From: Karstenula rhodostoma CBS 690.94
Lineage: Eukaryota; Ascomycota; Dothideomycetes; Pleosporales; Didymosphaeriaceae
DNA length: 64,000 bases
Reading direction: 5' to 3'
NCBI GenBank assembly: GCA_010093485.1
Contig: MU001507.1
Coordinates: forward strand, 1,446,662-1,510,661
A model generated the notes under the pieces. It had not been told where the DNA came from. It saw only the letters and a program-made list of their open reading frames with translations, and searched no databases. A program made the translations under genes and the position numbers. Positions within the stretch are counted from its first letter, which is position 1. Every line of letters begins with the position of its first letter. Shown piece by piece: positions 10,816 through 21,531 of the stretch.

Positions 10816-11125
10816 ACCTGGAAGTTCAGCGCGCACCTGATCCTGTAGTAACTCAGTCTACAATACATCTGTAAAACTACAAATCAATATGCTATCGTGC
10901 ATGTTAACGTACAAGGGACTATTATGAGAGTTACGGGATTTGTTGCCGGCCACTGTGTAGGTAGTGCTGGATGATATTGCACAACACACCAACGGGGAGT
11001 ATGTAGATATACATCGCGTCGCAAACGTTTTGGTCATTCATCCATTCATTCATTCATTCATTCACTACGGAACAAGAACAGTAGGCTGGTCTGGACATCT
11101 ACAAATACAATAAAGAGAAAATGAA

Positions 11126-14100
11126 TCAACGCTTCCACAAACTCAATCTGTTCTCTTTGTTGATCTTCGTAATGAAGGGCGGATCGGCTTTGTTGGTCGA
11201 TCCTCTTATGGGCCACTCACCCTGGTCAGACGAGGTTGATGATTTTTCGAACGTCGACAAGGACGATATGGTTGGACCCATCATCCGCCTGAACGACGGC
11301 GAACGTCGACAGATTGAGGTGCTGATTCGTGTGATGAGCTTTGTGTCTGCGGGAGAGCTGCTTGAGGTCGTCAAGGCGATCGGTGTAGAAAAATCACTCT
11401 GCCATGGAGTACTGAGATCGGTGATAGCAACACCGATACCTGGGTCGGGATCACTCATTCCTGCAGGTAGTGTCCCGGCTGATGAGCGTCGTCTGTTGAT
11501 GCTGAAGGGCAGCGAGCTGCGTCTGACAGGCACGACCGGCGAAGAGGCCGAGGTCGAGCTGGCAATAGATACGAGCCCACCCAGCAGTCCACTTTCCTCG
11601 GCGGGTTTGATCTTGGCCTCCAGCTGTTCATCATACGTGCTGGACATCGATGATGCGGAGCTTGCACCATCGCTCCACCACTGAGACAAGATGCTATCGG
11701 GTGAATGTGTCGTCGGAGGTGTGTGCGGTGGGATCGAGTTGGGGGAATCATCTATCAAGAGAGGATGCTGCAACTTACGATCCCACTCAATGGTTTCGTC
11801 TTGGGGTGACCGTAGTGGGTCCATGGTGGCAACACAACATGGCCCGATCGCACGTGGGCGCTGGTTGCAATGATGGGACATTGTCTCTGGTGTGGTCGTC
11901 ATCAGCCAGTAGGTGTCAGGTCCTATCGTAGTTTGTGATGAACGCTTCCTGAGGCTAACATTGACAGTTGGTGTTCGTGACGGCACTTGCGACGGCACAT
12001 CCGGAGGCGCGTCAACAAACGCGTCATTTAAACCATTGCCATATCCTTGAACGTGGATTTCGCAGTGCATTTGCGGTTTGAGGCTGATACTGTTCCGACT
12101 AGACCCTCGCGAAGGTAACGAGAGGCGCCTGCGCGAACGAACAGTAGAGGTTCGGGAAGATTGCGAGATCTTCAAGGGAGCGGGGACCTCCACCGAGACT
12201 CGTCTGCTATCAGGATCCGTGTTGGTGTGTTGGAAGTAGTCGTAATTCTGGCAGTCAGGCTGAATTGCCGTGTGCCTTGTCAGAGAGGAATCAACCTCTA
12301 AATGTGTCCCGTTCAGTTCAGCGATATATTTGTCAATGGGCCTAGCAGCCGAGTAGGTAACCGAAACAGGTGTAGGAGTTGTTACAATTTGCCATTGTGC
12401 AGGCTCCGAAACAAGACAGTTAAGGTGGTACTTGGGGCCTTCGGTATCACGGACCTCGCTAGGAGCGCGGAGGGCTGAGACCAGGTACTGCAGAGTACCG
12501 TAAATGAGAAGCCACCTGACCTTACGAGCATCTGCAATACAGGTCTTCTCTTCCGCGCAGCTCGTGATGCGTTGTCGCTCAAATTGCATGTACGCTCGGA
12601 TGATAGGAGCGTCGCTCTCGCCATTCGTTGCCATTATGAAAGCTGCGCGAGCACTCAGATGTCGCTCATCCTTGTCTTGCCTGGTTCCGATTGTCAAAGA
12701 TCTGAAAGATTTTTGCGACCGTGTTCTCTTGCTCCCAGACAATGATGCTTCATCGGGTATCAGTGGTAATGGATGCGGCAGGGATGGGAATCTGTGCCTT
12801 TTATCAAACGAGTCGACGTTTTGTAGAACGCATATGCCACCGCTTGCCAACTTCTGGGATGCTAGGTCTGCGGTTGACTCGGAATCGACGAGACAGTCGT
12901 ACAAATTTTTGAAATCAAAATACAAGGATCGAAACAAAGCCTTGGAGAATGTAGTTCCTTTTGGGGGAGGCCAGTATCCGAACTTGTCGACGTAGAAGCT
13001 ATGCAGGAACGACCTGAATCGGTCGAGGTGATCCCGGGCTGCATTGGTGAGACCCAAATGTGCAGGGGAGAGATCATCTTCTAGAAAGTTTCGCACAGCG
13101 GAGGTTGTCCTGCCGAGCTCGATACCCATTTCCAAGTACGCTCGGGTGATCAAAGCCTTTGTCAGGCGGGATTGATGCTAGAGACGTTAACAACGCCCGA
13201 CGAAGTTGATACAGTGCTGGAACTGGAACTTGAGCGACTGCGTTATGCCAGGACAGGCAGCGCCAAAGTCGGACCTACTCAAATTCTGTCCTCCGACTGC
13301 AGACGTACTTACTGGAAATTCAGGACTGAGAACAAGCTTCTCATTCATACCCACGCAGTGTGCAAAAGCGTCAATCCAAACGTCCCGGAGCTTGTAGTGC
13401 TCGGCATAGTAAAGCATGGCGAGAGCATAATCCGGGAAGTCAACGAAGTCTCGATAGCCTTGAGCTTCTGCGTACTCTAAGAGATCCTGATGGTTGTCTA
13501 CGCGTCCGGATCGGAAAAGGCGCATTCGCTCTTGCAGATCGATCATTGCCTGTCCCAGGTGGCTCCCGACCAGCGGTTTCCCAGAGACGAATGCGAAGAA
13601 ATTCCGCGTTGCGATATGCCACTGGAAGGATGCTTCGCGACTGTTATCTTCAGGAGCTGGAACATAGAGCTCTATTTTACGTGAGGCTTCACCAGGAAGT
13701 CGCTTCACATGTGAAGAAGCGTGAACCGATACAGTGTTTCTTGTCGTCTGCGCGAAGCAAAGGCTCAGCATGGGCCCGCAGTTTCTTTGCTTCAACAGCC
13801 GGAATGGGACGCAGAACGAGGGCCCGCGACGTGATTGCCCGACCGCGTAGAGATGTACGAGGCAGTCTCCATCCTCACTCCAAAGCTCTGGATCCTGTAC
13901 GTAGGTTAGCAATGTGCGTGTAGCACATGAAGATATGCTCACTCTCCGCAAGCCATCCCAATCGCTCACTGTGTGTGTTAAACCCGCCCATCTCTCAACC
14001 CGGCGCATTTGGGACTGTGTTAGGGAAATGTGCGCGAGAGATTTGCCGTGCTTCCAGATAGGTCTCAAGATGTGTGGGATTGGAGATTGGGTGTGAAGGT

Positions 14101-14261
14101 CAATGTCACCGCGCCTGTGGCAGCTCCGACAGCAGACTCATGGAGGCCCGTTACTGAAAGGAAGTCAGGGCTCGGGGTTGAGAGGATTGTAGGCGGAATA
14201 AGGGACTTGGTGGGACTTGAAGTTGGTTCCGGAGTGGTACGAGGCAGCTGTGTATCTGCAT
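11126..14261 (-). CDS. Conserved fungal protein of unknown function (DUF8004-like), 5' end unresolved
   Basis: Supported exons are 14261-14110 (tentative), 14014-13943, 13894-13313 and 13177-11126. Joined, they read through SQMRRVERW, SDWDGLRR|DPELWSEDGDCLVHLY, YRDFVDFPDYALAMLYYAEH, RDVWIDAFAHCVGMNE, LSPEFP|HQSRLTKALITRAYLEM and RSFLHSFYVDKFGYWPPP. These motifs belong to a family widespread in ascomycetes that I recall as DUF8004; no activity is known. The C-terminal 450 residues are Ser/Pro/Arg-rich and look disordered. The 13178-13312 intron is 135 nt and carries a palindromic element. No ATG fits at the upstream exon, so at least one more 5' exon is expected; a Ser/Pro-rich open frame starting at ATG 14612 is a candidate. 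Confidence is high for the 3' three exons and low for the start. Confidence 0.75.
13205..13283 (-). repeat. Introner-like palindromic element, copy 5 (in intron, diverged)
   Basis: This is in intron 13178-13312 of the DUF8004-like gene, sense orientation. TTTGAGTA at the start and GCATAACGCAGTCGCTCAAG followed by TTCCAGTTCCAGCACTGTAT at the end match the right arm plus tail of the family. The left arm interior is diverged. Confidence is moderate because the match rests on the 3' half. Confidence 0.5.
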
Positions 14262-14333
14262 CTAAGCAGCCGACGTGACCTCAGCTTTGCGCGTCTACCA
14301 GGGCCAGGACGCGGAGGCGACAGTGGCTTCCAG

Positions 14334-14612
14334 CTAGCGCGCGAACGGCGCCTCTGGCCGGCCGCATCTTGTGGCTGCGGGCTGGGAACTGGCCGGCGAC
14401 GTAGCCCCAGATGGTCGGCGGTTGTCTACAGACGGGCCCCGCTGCGTGCAGCTGAGGGCACTGTTCCGGGTGTGCCGTGGCCGCCCATTTGGTGGCTTGC
14501 TGCAGGCGCTTCCCGCCCAGCTGTCCCGGCTGGACTGGACGCTGGAATTCATGGGTGAGCGAGGCGGGGAGTCTGGAAGCCCTGGCGAGCTTGCGAGTCG
14601 TCGCGATTCCAT
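14334..14612 (-). other. Candidate first exon of the DUF8004-like gene
   Basis: An open frame starting at ATG 14612 reads MESRRLASSPGLPDSPPRSP and continues Ser/Pro/Arg-rich until a stop at 14334. This composition suits the disordered N-terminus of the downstream gene. I could not find a good donor in the right phase, so the link is unproven. The rest of 14262-15331 is GC-rich with no other supported gene. Confidence 0.3.
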
Positions 14613-15331
14613 CTTCAAGGTCGGCGGCGATCTGATCTGCAACGGTGGGCTTGACGCGTACTGTGTAGCGTGCAGTGTGATGTTTTTGTTGGTGTGTTCC
14701 GAATGGTCGGCCAAGAGGGCGTGGGGGACCGACGACTCTGCCACACCACGGCTCCCCTACGGCTTGTTGCACGTACCTCGTTGCATCACCACTGCGCTTC
14801 TCGAAACAACAAACGACGCGCGGCTTCGCGCTGCACTGCACCGGTGGACGGCAGCCAGGCGCCCCGCTCCCGCAGTCTCCGTCATGTGGTTGAGCTGTCG
14901 ACAATCCCGCCATGGCGCGCCTGAGGCCTGGTCCGAGGTCTCATGTATACCAACCACAGTCCGTAACCACTAGTCACTCTGACCAGCTCAAGAGTTTCAG
15001 CATGCAGTGTTAGCTGTGGGTACGGCCGGCTGCGCACAAACTTTTTTCCTGCACCTGTACTACAAATTATATTCCTCGCTATGGCTAACACACGGTACTT
15101 GGACTTTGGTCCTGGTACGGTAAGTGACAGACGCGCTGGTCTGCTGTGGGCTCGAGCGCGGTGAAGGCTCGTTTGGTCTACATTCACCTTTACACGACTA
15201 TTTGGACAGTCTGCACGCATGTACATGAGCTACCGCGCCCGCCTTCTCGTGCGCTTCCCGTAGCCCCCACATCAACCGCTGACTGCTCTTCAATCCTTGC
15301 GGTTACCAACCGACTACATGCAATCTTGAGC

Positions 15332-16763
15332 ATGTCGCTGGATCGTAGGTCGCGCCTGCCACAACAGTCGTCAGATGCACTAACGGGCTTTCGGCAGGCG
15401 AGGGAACGGACGGAAAATCGCTCAAGAACATGCAGCAGAACGAGTCTCGCAGTCTCGGGACAATGTTACGTCGCTACTTCACAACAAACAGCTACGACGG
15501 CCAGGACGAGAATGTTCGCAACAACCTGCAGGCTCTCATTGTCTGTATGGCTGCGCTAGAGACGGAGATGAGCACCTTCAATGTATATGTTGTCACTCAG
15601 CATATGCATGACAAGCCTCTAAACATGTGGCCAAAGTACGACCAGTACCCCGGCCTCGCTGCTGCATCCAAGGAGCTTGAAGACACCGTAAAACCCGTCA
15701 AGATGCTCGTACAGTCGGTAAGTTGGGATCCCGTAAAGGAACCGAGCTTTGTTGCCTCACGAAATACTGTGTTACTGCAGGCTATGTTCAAGAGCTGACA
15801 CCTTGCCTAGGCTAGTCTCAGCAAGTACTGCATCGACATGTATACGTTCCAGGCGCGCGAAATCTCCATCAAGGTTAGCAACACGATTGCAACGGTGATG
15901 AAGACCATGAGCGATAAAACAAAAGACATTGAAACAGAAGCTGGACTAGACTCGCATGCGTCAACAGACCAAGACGCTGCCTTGGCTACCATCATGTTCG
16001 AATTGGCTGAAGTCATCAAGCATCTGACCCCCGCCGCTGAAAGCACCTGGGCTGCGCTGAATCTTCTCGAGGCCATTGCAGCCAAATCCTCTCTCCGACA
16101 AGCAAACAAGTTTACGAAGATCCAAGCGTATCTTCCGTGGGCATGTTGCGCATTCACAGCGATCCTGGCGTCCGTCGCAGTATTCAACGGCAACCACAAT
16201 GCGTTCCAGCTGCCCGGCCGGAACGACATGGCAAGCTCTATTGCTGAAATGCAGAGCGTGTGTGGTCTGGTGAACAAGAACCTAGACTTCGCCGCACAGA
16301 TACGCAATGCCACACTGGCGGAGTTCAATCAGCGCTTGCTGGCCATCGAGCATGCTTGGCAGAGCAACGATGAGCGCATCGACAACGTGTGGTAAGTTCT
16401 TTCATATACAGCGCAAGGCCAAAAGTCCAAGTGCCGTGTGTTACCCCAGCGTGGGAAATACACAGTCCCATTGTACTCGAACTTCTGCATTAATACTGTA
16501 AAACGAAGACCACGCTAACTATATACACCTACAGGGAAGCTTTGGGACCGCCGAATGCACAAGGAACCTACTTCACTCGGGATACGGGCCCCGATGACGG
16601 ACGAGCCATCGACACCCGCGCCCTGAAGGCACGGATGGAGAAGCTGGAAGCCGATGCGCTGGAGTTGAAGCGGCAGGTCCAACGCGCTGAAGTTCGCACG
16701 ACCAGCCGTCTGAACAAGCTTGAACGGAAACGCGGAGGACCAGGCGAGACGGAGGCGGAGTAG
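15332..16763 (+). CDS. Uncharacterised helical protein with one membrane segment
   Basis: Four exons (15332-15344, 15398-15717, 15811-16391, 16535-16763) sum to 381 codons (380 aa). I do not recognise the family. The protein starts MSLDREGTDGKSLKNMQQNE and is rich in long amphipathic helices (residues about 45-200). One hydrophobic stretch near residue 225 (YLPWACCAFTAILASVAVF) could span a membrane. The C-terminus is a charged coiled coil (ALKARMEKLEADALELKRQV). The layout resembles fungal vegetative-incompatibility or STAND-accessory helical proteins, but that is only a resemblance. The third intron (16392-16534, 143 nt) carries a palindromic element. The gene is tail-to-tail with the SelW-like gene. 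Confidence 0.7.
16429..16504 (+). repeat. Introner-like palindromic element, copy 6 (in intron)
   Basis: This is inside intron 16392-16534 of the orphan helical gene, sense orientation. GTGCCGTGTGTTACCCC pairs with GTGGGAAATACACAG. It is followed by TGTACTCGAACTTCTGCATT and AATACTGTAAAACGAAG, which match copy 4 almost base for base. Confidence 0.7.
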
Positions 16764-16984
16764 TTGGTTGGCATATACGCGTTTACTGTCATCCATCCGA
16801 CGACCATGTTTCGTCTTTGTGTATATCGAAGACGGAGAGGAAGTGGCGCGCATCTCCGGACCCAGTTGACATGTCTTGAAAACCACACCAATCTTGCAAT
16901 CACACTTTCAACACGCAGTCTTGAACCCCGCTCATGGTCTATCTGGCTGCCCCACCACAAATCGTGCCCCCCCCCCGCCCCTTC

Positions 16985-17600
16985 CTACTTACAATCCTCG
17001 CACACCTCCCCCACCTTCACGCCACCCTCCACCTCCACCTCCTCCTTCTTCTCCACCGCGACATCCCCCTTCCCCTCTTCCTCCTTCCGCGCCTTCTTAC
17101 CCCCCACATCCGAGTGACCCAGATCCTTCCCGGGGTCAATACAATCCCTCACCCTCTGCTTCAGCACCTTGGTCTCAGGGAACCCGCCCTCGGCCTTCCG
17201 ATCCCACAGCAGCACCGTCTTCGTCTCCACGGGCCCGTCACCGTCACCGTCGCCGTCGCCGTCTTCTGTGCTCGCATCTTGCGGAATGTACGTCTATGGT
17301 ATACGGCCGTCAGCTGTAGCTATTTACGCTAGGCCATTATTGGTGAGACTGACGAGCTCGGCGGTAAAGACGCCACCTGTCACCGGGATGAGGGCTATCT
17401 CTCCGATCTTCGTGCCAAAGGTGGAAAGCAATTCTTGGCCAAACTGTGCTTGTTGTGTCAGTACCTAGGTCCACTGGTCGGGCTGCACGTGAGGCAGTGT
17501 CGCGTACGTAAGCTGCGCGCAGCATCCAGCGGCATTGCGTGCAGTAGGTGATGGCTACCCGTGGCAGGGATACAGATGCAATTTGGGTCGAGGATGTCAT
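16985..17600 (-). CDS. Rdx / SelW-SelT family thioredoxin-like protein
   Basis: Three exons (17600-17508, 17443-17354, 17293-16985) give 163 aa. The first exon holds the redox motif ITYCTQCRWMLRAAY with a C-x-x-C at about residues 20-23, where animal relatives have selenocysteine. The splice to FGQELLSTF and TGGVFTAEL rebuilds the thioredoxin-like beta-alpha core. The third exon carries VLLWDRKAEGGFPETKVLKQ and RVRDCIDPGKDLGHSD, the conserved end of the family, and then a Lys/Glu-rich extension ending EDCK. A short (GD)n run precedes the WDRK motif. Function in fungi is unproven; relatives are thought to be redox proteins. Single-exon ORFs here conceal the gene because each exon is under 110 codons. 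Confidence 0.85.
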
Positions 17601-18046
17601 GGTCGTTGTAGATTTCGAGTCTGGCCGCGTTGAATCGAGGCAGAGATGTTCTCTAAGCGGGAGGGCATTACGTCAGCGGGCATATGGCGAAATGGCTGGT
17701 AGTTTGGGCCTTCCACCATGTATTTCAATTTCTTCACCACGTAAGACAAGAGAGTTGCATCACGCAGATCAAATGGACAAGGCATTTTTTTGGATTGCTT
17801 CATCATTCATATGTACCGAGGCGGGCATCACGCCCGGGCATTACAAGAACTACCTAGAGTACATTTCACACCCAGGGATATCGTTCAGACATATCCTCCT
17901 ACCACTCTTTGGGACGCCTGAACTAGATGACTAATCCGATGCATGCAAGTAGTGAGAAGGACGGATGGAAAGAGGAAAAGCCGTAACACGTAAAAGGGGG
18001 AATCAAACGCCGAGCCAAACTTTTCAAGGCGAAGAGGGAGAGGCGT
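17601..18046. other. Intergenic
   Basis: This is the upstream region of the SelW-like gene and the 3' flank of HSP90. Short ORFs are present on both strands, with no recognisable protein. Confidence 0.5.
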
Positions 18047-20149
18047 CTAGTCAACCTCCTCCATAGCGCTCTCGCCCGTCGCCTCAGCAGCGGGCTCGTC
18101 GGACTTGGCCTCCTGCTCGGTCTCGACCTCCTCATCGACGTTCAGGCCGAGTGAGACCAGCTTGTGAATGCGCTCGGCATACTGGACGGGCTCGTCAATG
18201 GTGAAACCGGAGACGAGGAGAGAGGTCTCGAAGAGAAGCAGGGTGATGGACTTGACAGTGCGGTCCTCCTCGCCGTCAGCCTCAACCTTGCGCTTGAGCT
18301 CCTTGATGATGGGAGACTTGGGCGAGATCTCGAATGTCTTCTTGGAAGACATGTACGAGCTCATGGAGGTGTCACGGAGAGCCTGAGCCTTCATGATACG
18401 CTCCATGTTGGCAGACCAACCGAACTGGCCGGTACGGATGGCGCAAGGAGAGCCGGTGAGCTTGTGCGAAACGACAACCTTCTCGACCTTCTCGCCCAAG
18501 ACGTTCTTAAGGCTCTTGGCGAGACCTTCGTACTCCTTCTCCTCCTCCTCGCGCGCCTTCTTCTCCTCCTCGGTCTCCTCGAGCTCGAAGTCCTTGGTGA
18601 TGTCGACGAGCTTCTTGCCGTCGAACTCCTTGAGCTGAGTCATGGCGTACTCATCGATGGGGTCAACGAGGAAAAGGACCTCGAAGCCCTTGTCCTTGAG
18701 AGAGTCAAGGAAAGGCGACTTCTGCACGGCCTTGAGAGACTCGCCGGTGATGTAGTACATCTGCTTCTGGTGCTCGGGCATGCGAGTGATGTAGTCGGCG
18801 AGAGAGGTGGCCTCGTCACCAGACTTGGTGGAGTTGAATCGCAGAAGCTTGGCAAGAGACTGGCGGTTCTGGGAGTCCTCGTGGATACCGAGCTTCAAGT
18901 TCTTGCTGAAGGCAGCGTAGAACTTGTCGAACTGCTCACGGTCCTCGGCGATTTCGTTGAAGAGCTCAAGAGTCTTCTTGACGATGTTCTTGCGGATGAC
19001 CTTCATGATCTTGTTCTGCTGAAGGGTCTCACGCGAGAGGTTGAGGGGCAGATCCTCAGAGTCAACGACACCCTTGACGAAGCTAAGCCACTCAGGGATG
19101 AGGTCGGTAGCATCATCAGTGATGAAGACACGGCGCACGTAGAGCTTGATGTTGTTCTTGGTCTTCTTGGTCTCGAACAGGTCGAAGGGCGCGCGCTTGG
19201 GAACGAAGAGGATGGCGCGGAACTCGAGCTGACCCTCAACGGAGAAGTGCTTGACGGCAAGGTGGTCTTCCCAGTCGTTGGAGAGCGACTTGTAGAAGGA
19301 GGCATACTCCTCCTGGTTGATGTCCTGGGGGTTTCGGGTCCAGATGGGCTTAGTCTTGTTGAGCTCCTCCTCCTCGATCTTGGACTCCTTGACCGTCTTG
19401 GTCTTCTTCTCCTTCTTTTCCTCTTCGTCGTCGTCAACCTCCTCAACCTTGGGCTTCTTCTCGTCGCCCTCGGTGGTGGTCTCCTCGGCCTCATCGTCCT
19501 CAACCTCCTTCTCGGTCTCCTTGAGAACGTGGAGGTAGATGGGGTAGGAGATGAACTCGGAGTGCTTCTTGACAACCTCCTTGATCTTGGCCTCGTTCAA
19601 GTAGTCCATCTGCTCATCCTTGAGATGGAGGATGATCTTGGTTCCGCGGCCGATCTGCTCGCCCTCGGTGTCCTCTGTGATCTTGAAAGTACCACCAGCG
19701 CTCGACTCCCAGATGTACTGCTCGTCATCGTTGTGTTTTGAGATGACAGTGACACGGTCTGCGACGAGGTATGCGGAGTAGAAACCAACACCGAACTGAC
19801 CAATCATGGAAATGTCGGCGCCGGCGGAGAGAGCCTCCATGAACTGCTTGGTGCCAGAGCGGGCGATGGTACCAAGGTTGTTGATCAGGTCGGCCTTGGT
19901 CATACCGATACCTGAGTCCTGAATGGTGAGGGTCTTTGCCTCCTTGTTCGGGATGATGTCGACGCGGAGGTCCTTGCCGCTGTCGAGCTTGCTGGGGTCT
20001 GAGAGAGCCTCATACCGGATCTTGTCGAGGGCATCTGAGGCGTTGGAGATGAGTTCTCGCAGGAAAATCTCCTTGTTGGAGTAAACGGTGTTGATGATGA
20101 GACCAAGCAGCTGAGAGATCTCAGCCTGGAACTCGAATGTCTCGGCCAT
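18047..20149 (-). CDS. HSP82: Cytosolic heat shock protein 90
   Basis: An uninterrupted 700 aa frame. The N-terminal GHKL ATPase domain shows [34 protein letters not shown] and [16 protein letters not shown] charged K/E-rich linker sits at about residues 215-265. The middle domain has the catalytic-loop motif [10 protein letters not shown]. The protein ends in MEEVD, the TPR co-chaperone docking signal that marks the cytosolic form. It is an ATP-driven chaperone for kinases, receptors and transcription factors. Length and motifs are exactly as expected for the fungal family. Codon use is strongly biased, which explains a spurious 525-codon antisense frame. The 5' leader contains an intron and a heat-shock promoter is visible upstream. 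Confidence 0.98.
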   Translation of the reverse strand: MAETFEFQAEISQLLGLIINTVYSNKEIFLRELISNASDALDKIRYEALSDPSKLDSGKDLRVDIIPNKEAKTLTIQDSGIGMTKADLINNLGTIARSGTKQFMEALSAGADISMIGQFGVGFYSAYLVADRVTVISKHNDDEQYIWESSAGGTFKITEDTEGEQIGRGTKIILHLKDEQMDYLNEAKIKEVVKKHSEFISYPIYLHVLKETEKEVEDDEAEETTTEGDEKKPKVEEVDDDEEEKKEKKTKTVKESKIEEEELNKTKPIWTRNPQDINQEEYASFYKSLSNDWEDHLAVKHFSVEGQLEFRAILFVPKRAPFDLFETKKTKNNIKLYVRRVFITDDATDLIPEWLSFVKGVVDSEDLPLNLSRETLQQNKIMKVIRKNIVKKTLELFNEIAEDREQFDKFYAAFSKNLKLGIHEDSQNRQSLAKLLRFNSTKSGDEATSLADYITRMPEHQKQMYYITGESLKAVQKSPFLDSLKDKGFEVLFLVDPIDEYAMTQLKEFDGKKLVDITKDFELEETEEEKKAREEEEKEYEGLAKSLKNVLGEKVEKVVVSHKLTGSPCAIRTGQFGWSANMERIMKAQALRDTSMSSYMSSKKTFEISPKSPIIKELKRKVEADGEEDRTVKSITLLLFETSLLVSGFTIDEPVQYAERIHKLVSLGLNVDEEVETEQEAKSDEPAAEATGESAMEEVD

Positions 20150-20176
20150 GGTGGGGGATGTGTGCGGGTCGGTCTA

Positions 20177-20311
20177 GAGGCTATTGACGTGTCAGACAAT
20201 GTACCAATGCAACCGAGAGGAGTAGAGCGAGGCTGGGGTCGAGTGGGGAAGAGTTTTCGACTTGGCGGGGTGCTCAGAGGCGCAGGTGCGGGCGCAGGCG
20301 AAAGGCACTTA
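20177..20311 (-). other. Intron in the HSP90 5' UTR
   Basis: On the minus strand a strong donor (GTAAGTGCC, first base about 20311) and a CCTCTAG acceptor (about 20177) bracket about 135 nt upstream of the start codon. Leader introns are common in highly expressed fungal genes. No transcript evidence is available here. Confidence 0.55.
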
Positions 20312-20460
20312 CAGGATGAAGAAGTGGGTGACCCGGTAGCTTTCTTGTGAAGCTATGCGTGTGGTGGGCGGTAAGTGGTAGGCAGATGCGTCTGCAGCGG
20401 GTCTCAATGAGCACTTCAAAGAAGATGGAGAATAAGCAGAGGCAGAATTGCAGACGTCGA

Positions 20461-20501
20461 CATATATACGGCTGCGGTGGAGCTCGAGAATCTTCTAGCA
20501 G
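20461..20501 (-). promoter_or_regulatory. HSP90 promoter: TATA box and heat-shock element
   Basis: The plus strand reads CATATATAC at 20460-20469 (a TATA-like box on the minus strand). AGAATCTTCTAGCAG at 20487-20501 is three alternating 5 bp units (nGAAn, nTTCn, nGCAn). The heat-shock element is about 20 bp upstream of the TATA box relative to the gene, and both lie about 150 bp upstream of the leader intron donor. This is the arrangement expected for Hsf1-driven HSP90. Confidence 0.6.
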
Positions 20502-21135
20502 GCTGGCAGAATCGCGTGGAAACTGCTGGCGGGAGCCAATCGCGCCCCGCAGCTGCCTTCACCGCCCTGGTTTGCGCCTCGACCCCAGCAGCCCCAACCG
20601 TCCCGTCCACAGCCTCTCACTTTGTAGCGTGTTTGCTTGCGCTTTGCCTGTGCGCAGCCTTTGTCGTTGGCTGATTGCTCTTCTGCCTGGTGCACCGCCA
20701 TTTACAGCCGCGACGCTCTGCAGTATCGAGAATTTCCTAGGCTGCGTCTCGCCCGCGGCACCCATCATAGCGGGGTCTGGCAGTCAGATCGGCCCCGGAC
20801 TGACTCAAGGGCACTACCAACCGAGCGGAGCTGTTGGACTCAGGCTATGTGGAGTCCAGGAAGACGATGCTGGGCGAATTCACGTTGTTATATCGTATAC
20901 CTCAAAACACAATGAACATGTCCTGCAAGGCCGCAGGGCTGCAAGGCGGTTGTCCGTCCCCCACTCTGCACGGCCTGTACGAACGTTCAGTGGCGCCAAA
21001 GAAGATCATATTCCCTTGGAGACTCTCAGGCACGTCCTGGCATGTCCGATGTCCGCAAAGAAGGTCCTCGCTACCCAGAAAAGACCAATGTCAAACCATG
21101 TCCCACTCCGCACACCTACGCTACGGGGCGCCATG
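20502..21135. other. Intergenic upstream of HSP90
   Basis: This holds distal HSP90 promoter sequence. A 266-codon open frame crosses the HSP90 leader and promoter (20347-21147), but it has no domain, Arg/Ser-biased composition and no splice support, so it is not annotated. Confidence 0.45.
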
Positions 21136-21356
21136 CCAATAATTTGACGAAAGCTTCAGTTATCGCCGGCTGTATTGTATAGTATGGGCCAATAATTTGA
21201 CGAAAGCTTCAGTTATCGCCGGCTGTATTGTATAGTATGGGCCAACACAGTGGACGAAAGCTTCAGTGCTATCGCCGGCTTTATCCTAATCTAGGGCAAC
21301 ACGGTGGACGAAAGGGTCTGTACTATCGCCGGCTTTATTGTCTATCCTAGGGCAAC
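21136..21356. repeat. Minisatellite, about four units of 53-56 bp
   Basis: Each unit contains GACGAAAGCTTCAGT (or a variant) followed by TATCGCCGGCT and ends with TAGTATGGGCCAA or CTAGGGCAAC. The first two 53 bp units are identical; the third and fourth have diverged and are slightly longer. It sits about 180 bp beyond the stop codon of the PIG-S gene. Confidence 0.85.
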
Positions 21357-21531
21357 AAAGTGTGCACCGGAGGATGCTCGCTCACTCTCCACACTCCCAC
21401 CTGCCTCTCGGAAGGAGTGAACCTGGGAGTCTACCGCTCAGCCACTGTGGTTCTGCAAGGGGAAACACTGCGCTTTCTGGCACAGTCTCCTCCATATGTT
21501 TGTATATGTCATAGGTACACTGTCCGTTCCA

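Larger units (their letters stand above)
10377..11125. other. AT-rich intergenic region with repeat relics
   Basis: No gene is visible. The stretch is clearly more AT-rich than its flanks. It holds a 146 bp MITE-like element (10544-10689), a degenerate palindrome candidate near 10763-10815, and a short (CATT)n microsatellite at about 11040-11063. Confidence 0.55.

Noticed and set aside
14371..14973. 200-codon plus-strand ORF in a GC-rich stretch
   Set aside because: No domain, Cys/Arg/Leu-rich random-like product; the opposite strand better fits a Ser/Pro-rich exon.
18164..19741. 525-codon open frame antisense to HSP90
   Set aside because: It mirrors the strongly codon-biased HSP90 gene (Leu/Glu/Asp/Val-rich product) and has no domain. 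This is a known shadow effect of biased coding sequence.
20347..21147. 266-codon plus-strand open frame over the HSP90 promoter
   Set aside because: It crosses the HSP90 leader, TATA box and heat-shock element, has no recognisable domain and a random-looking composition.
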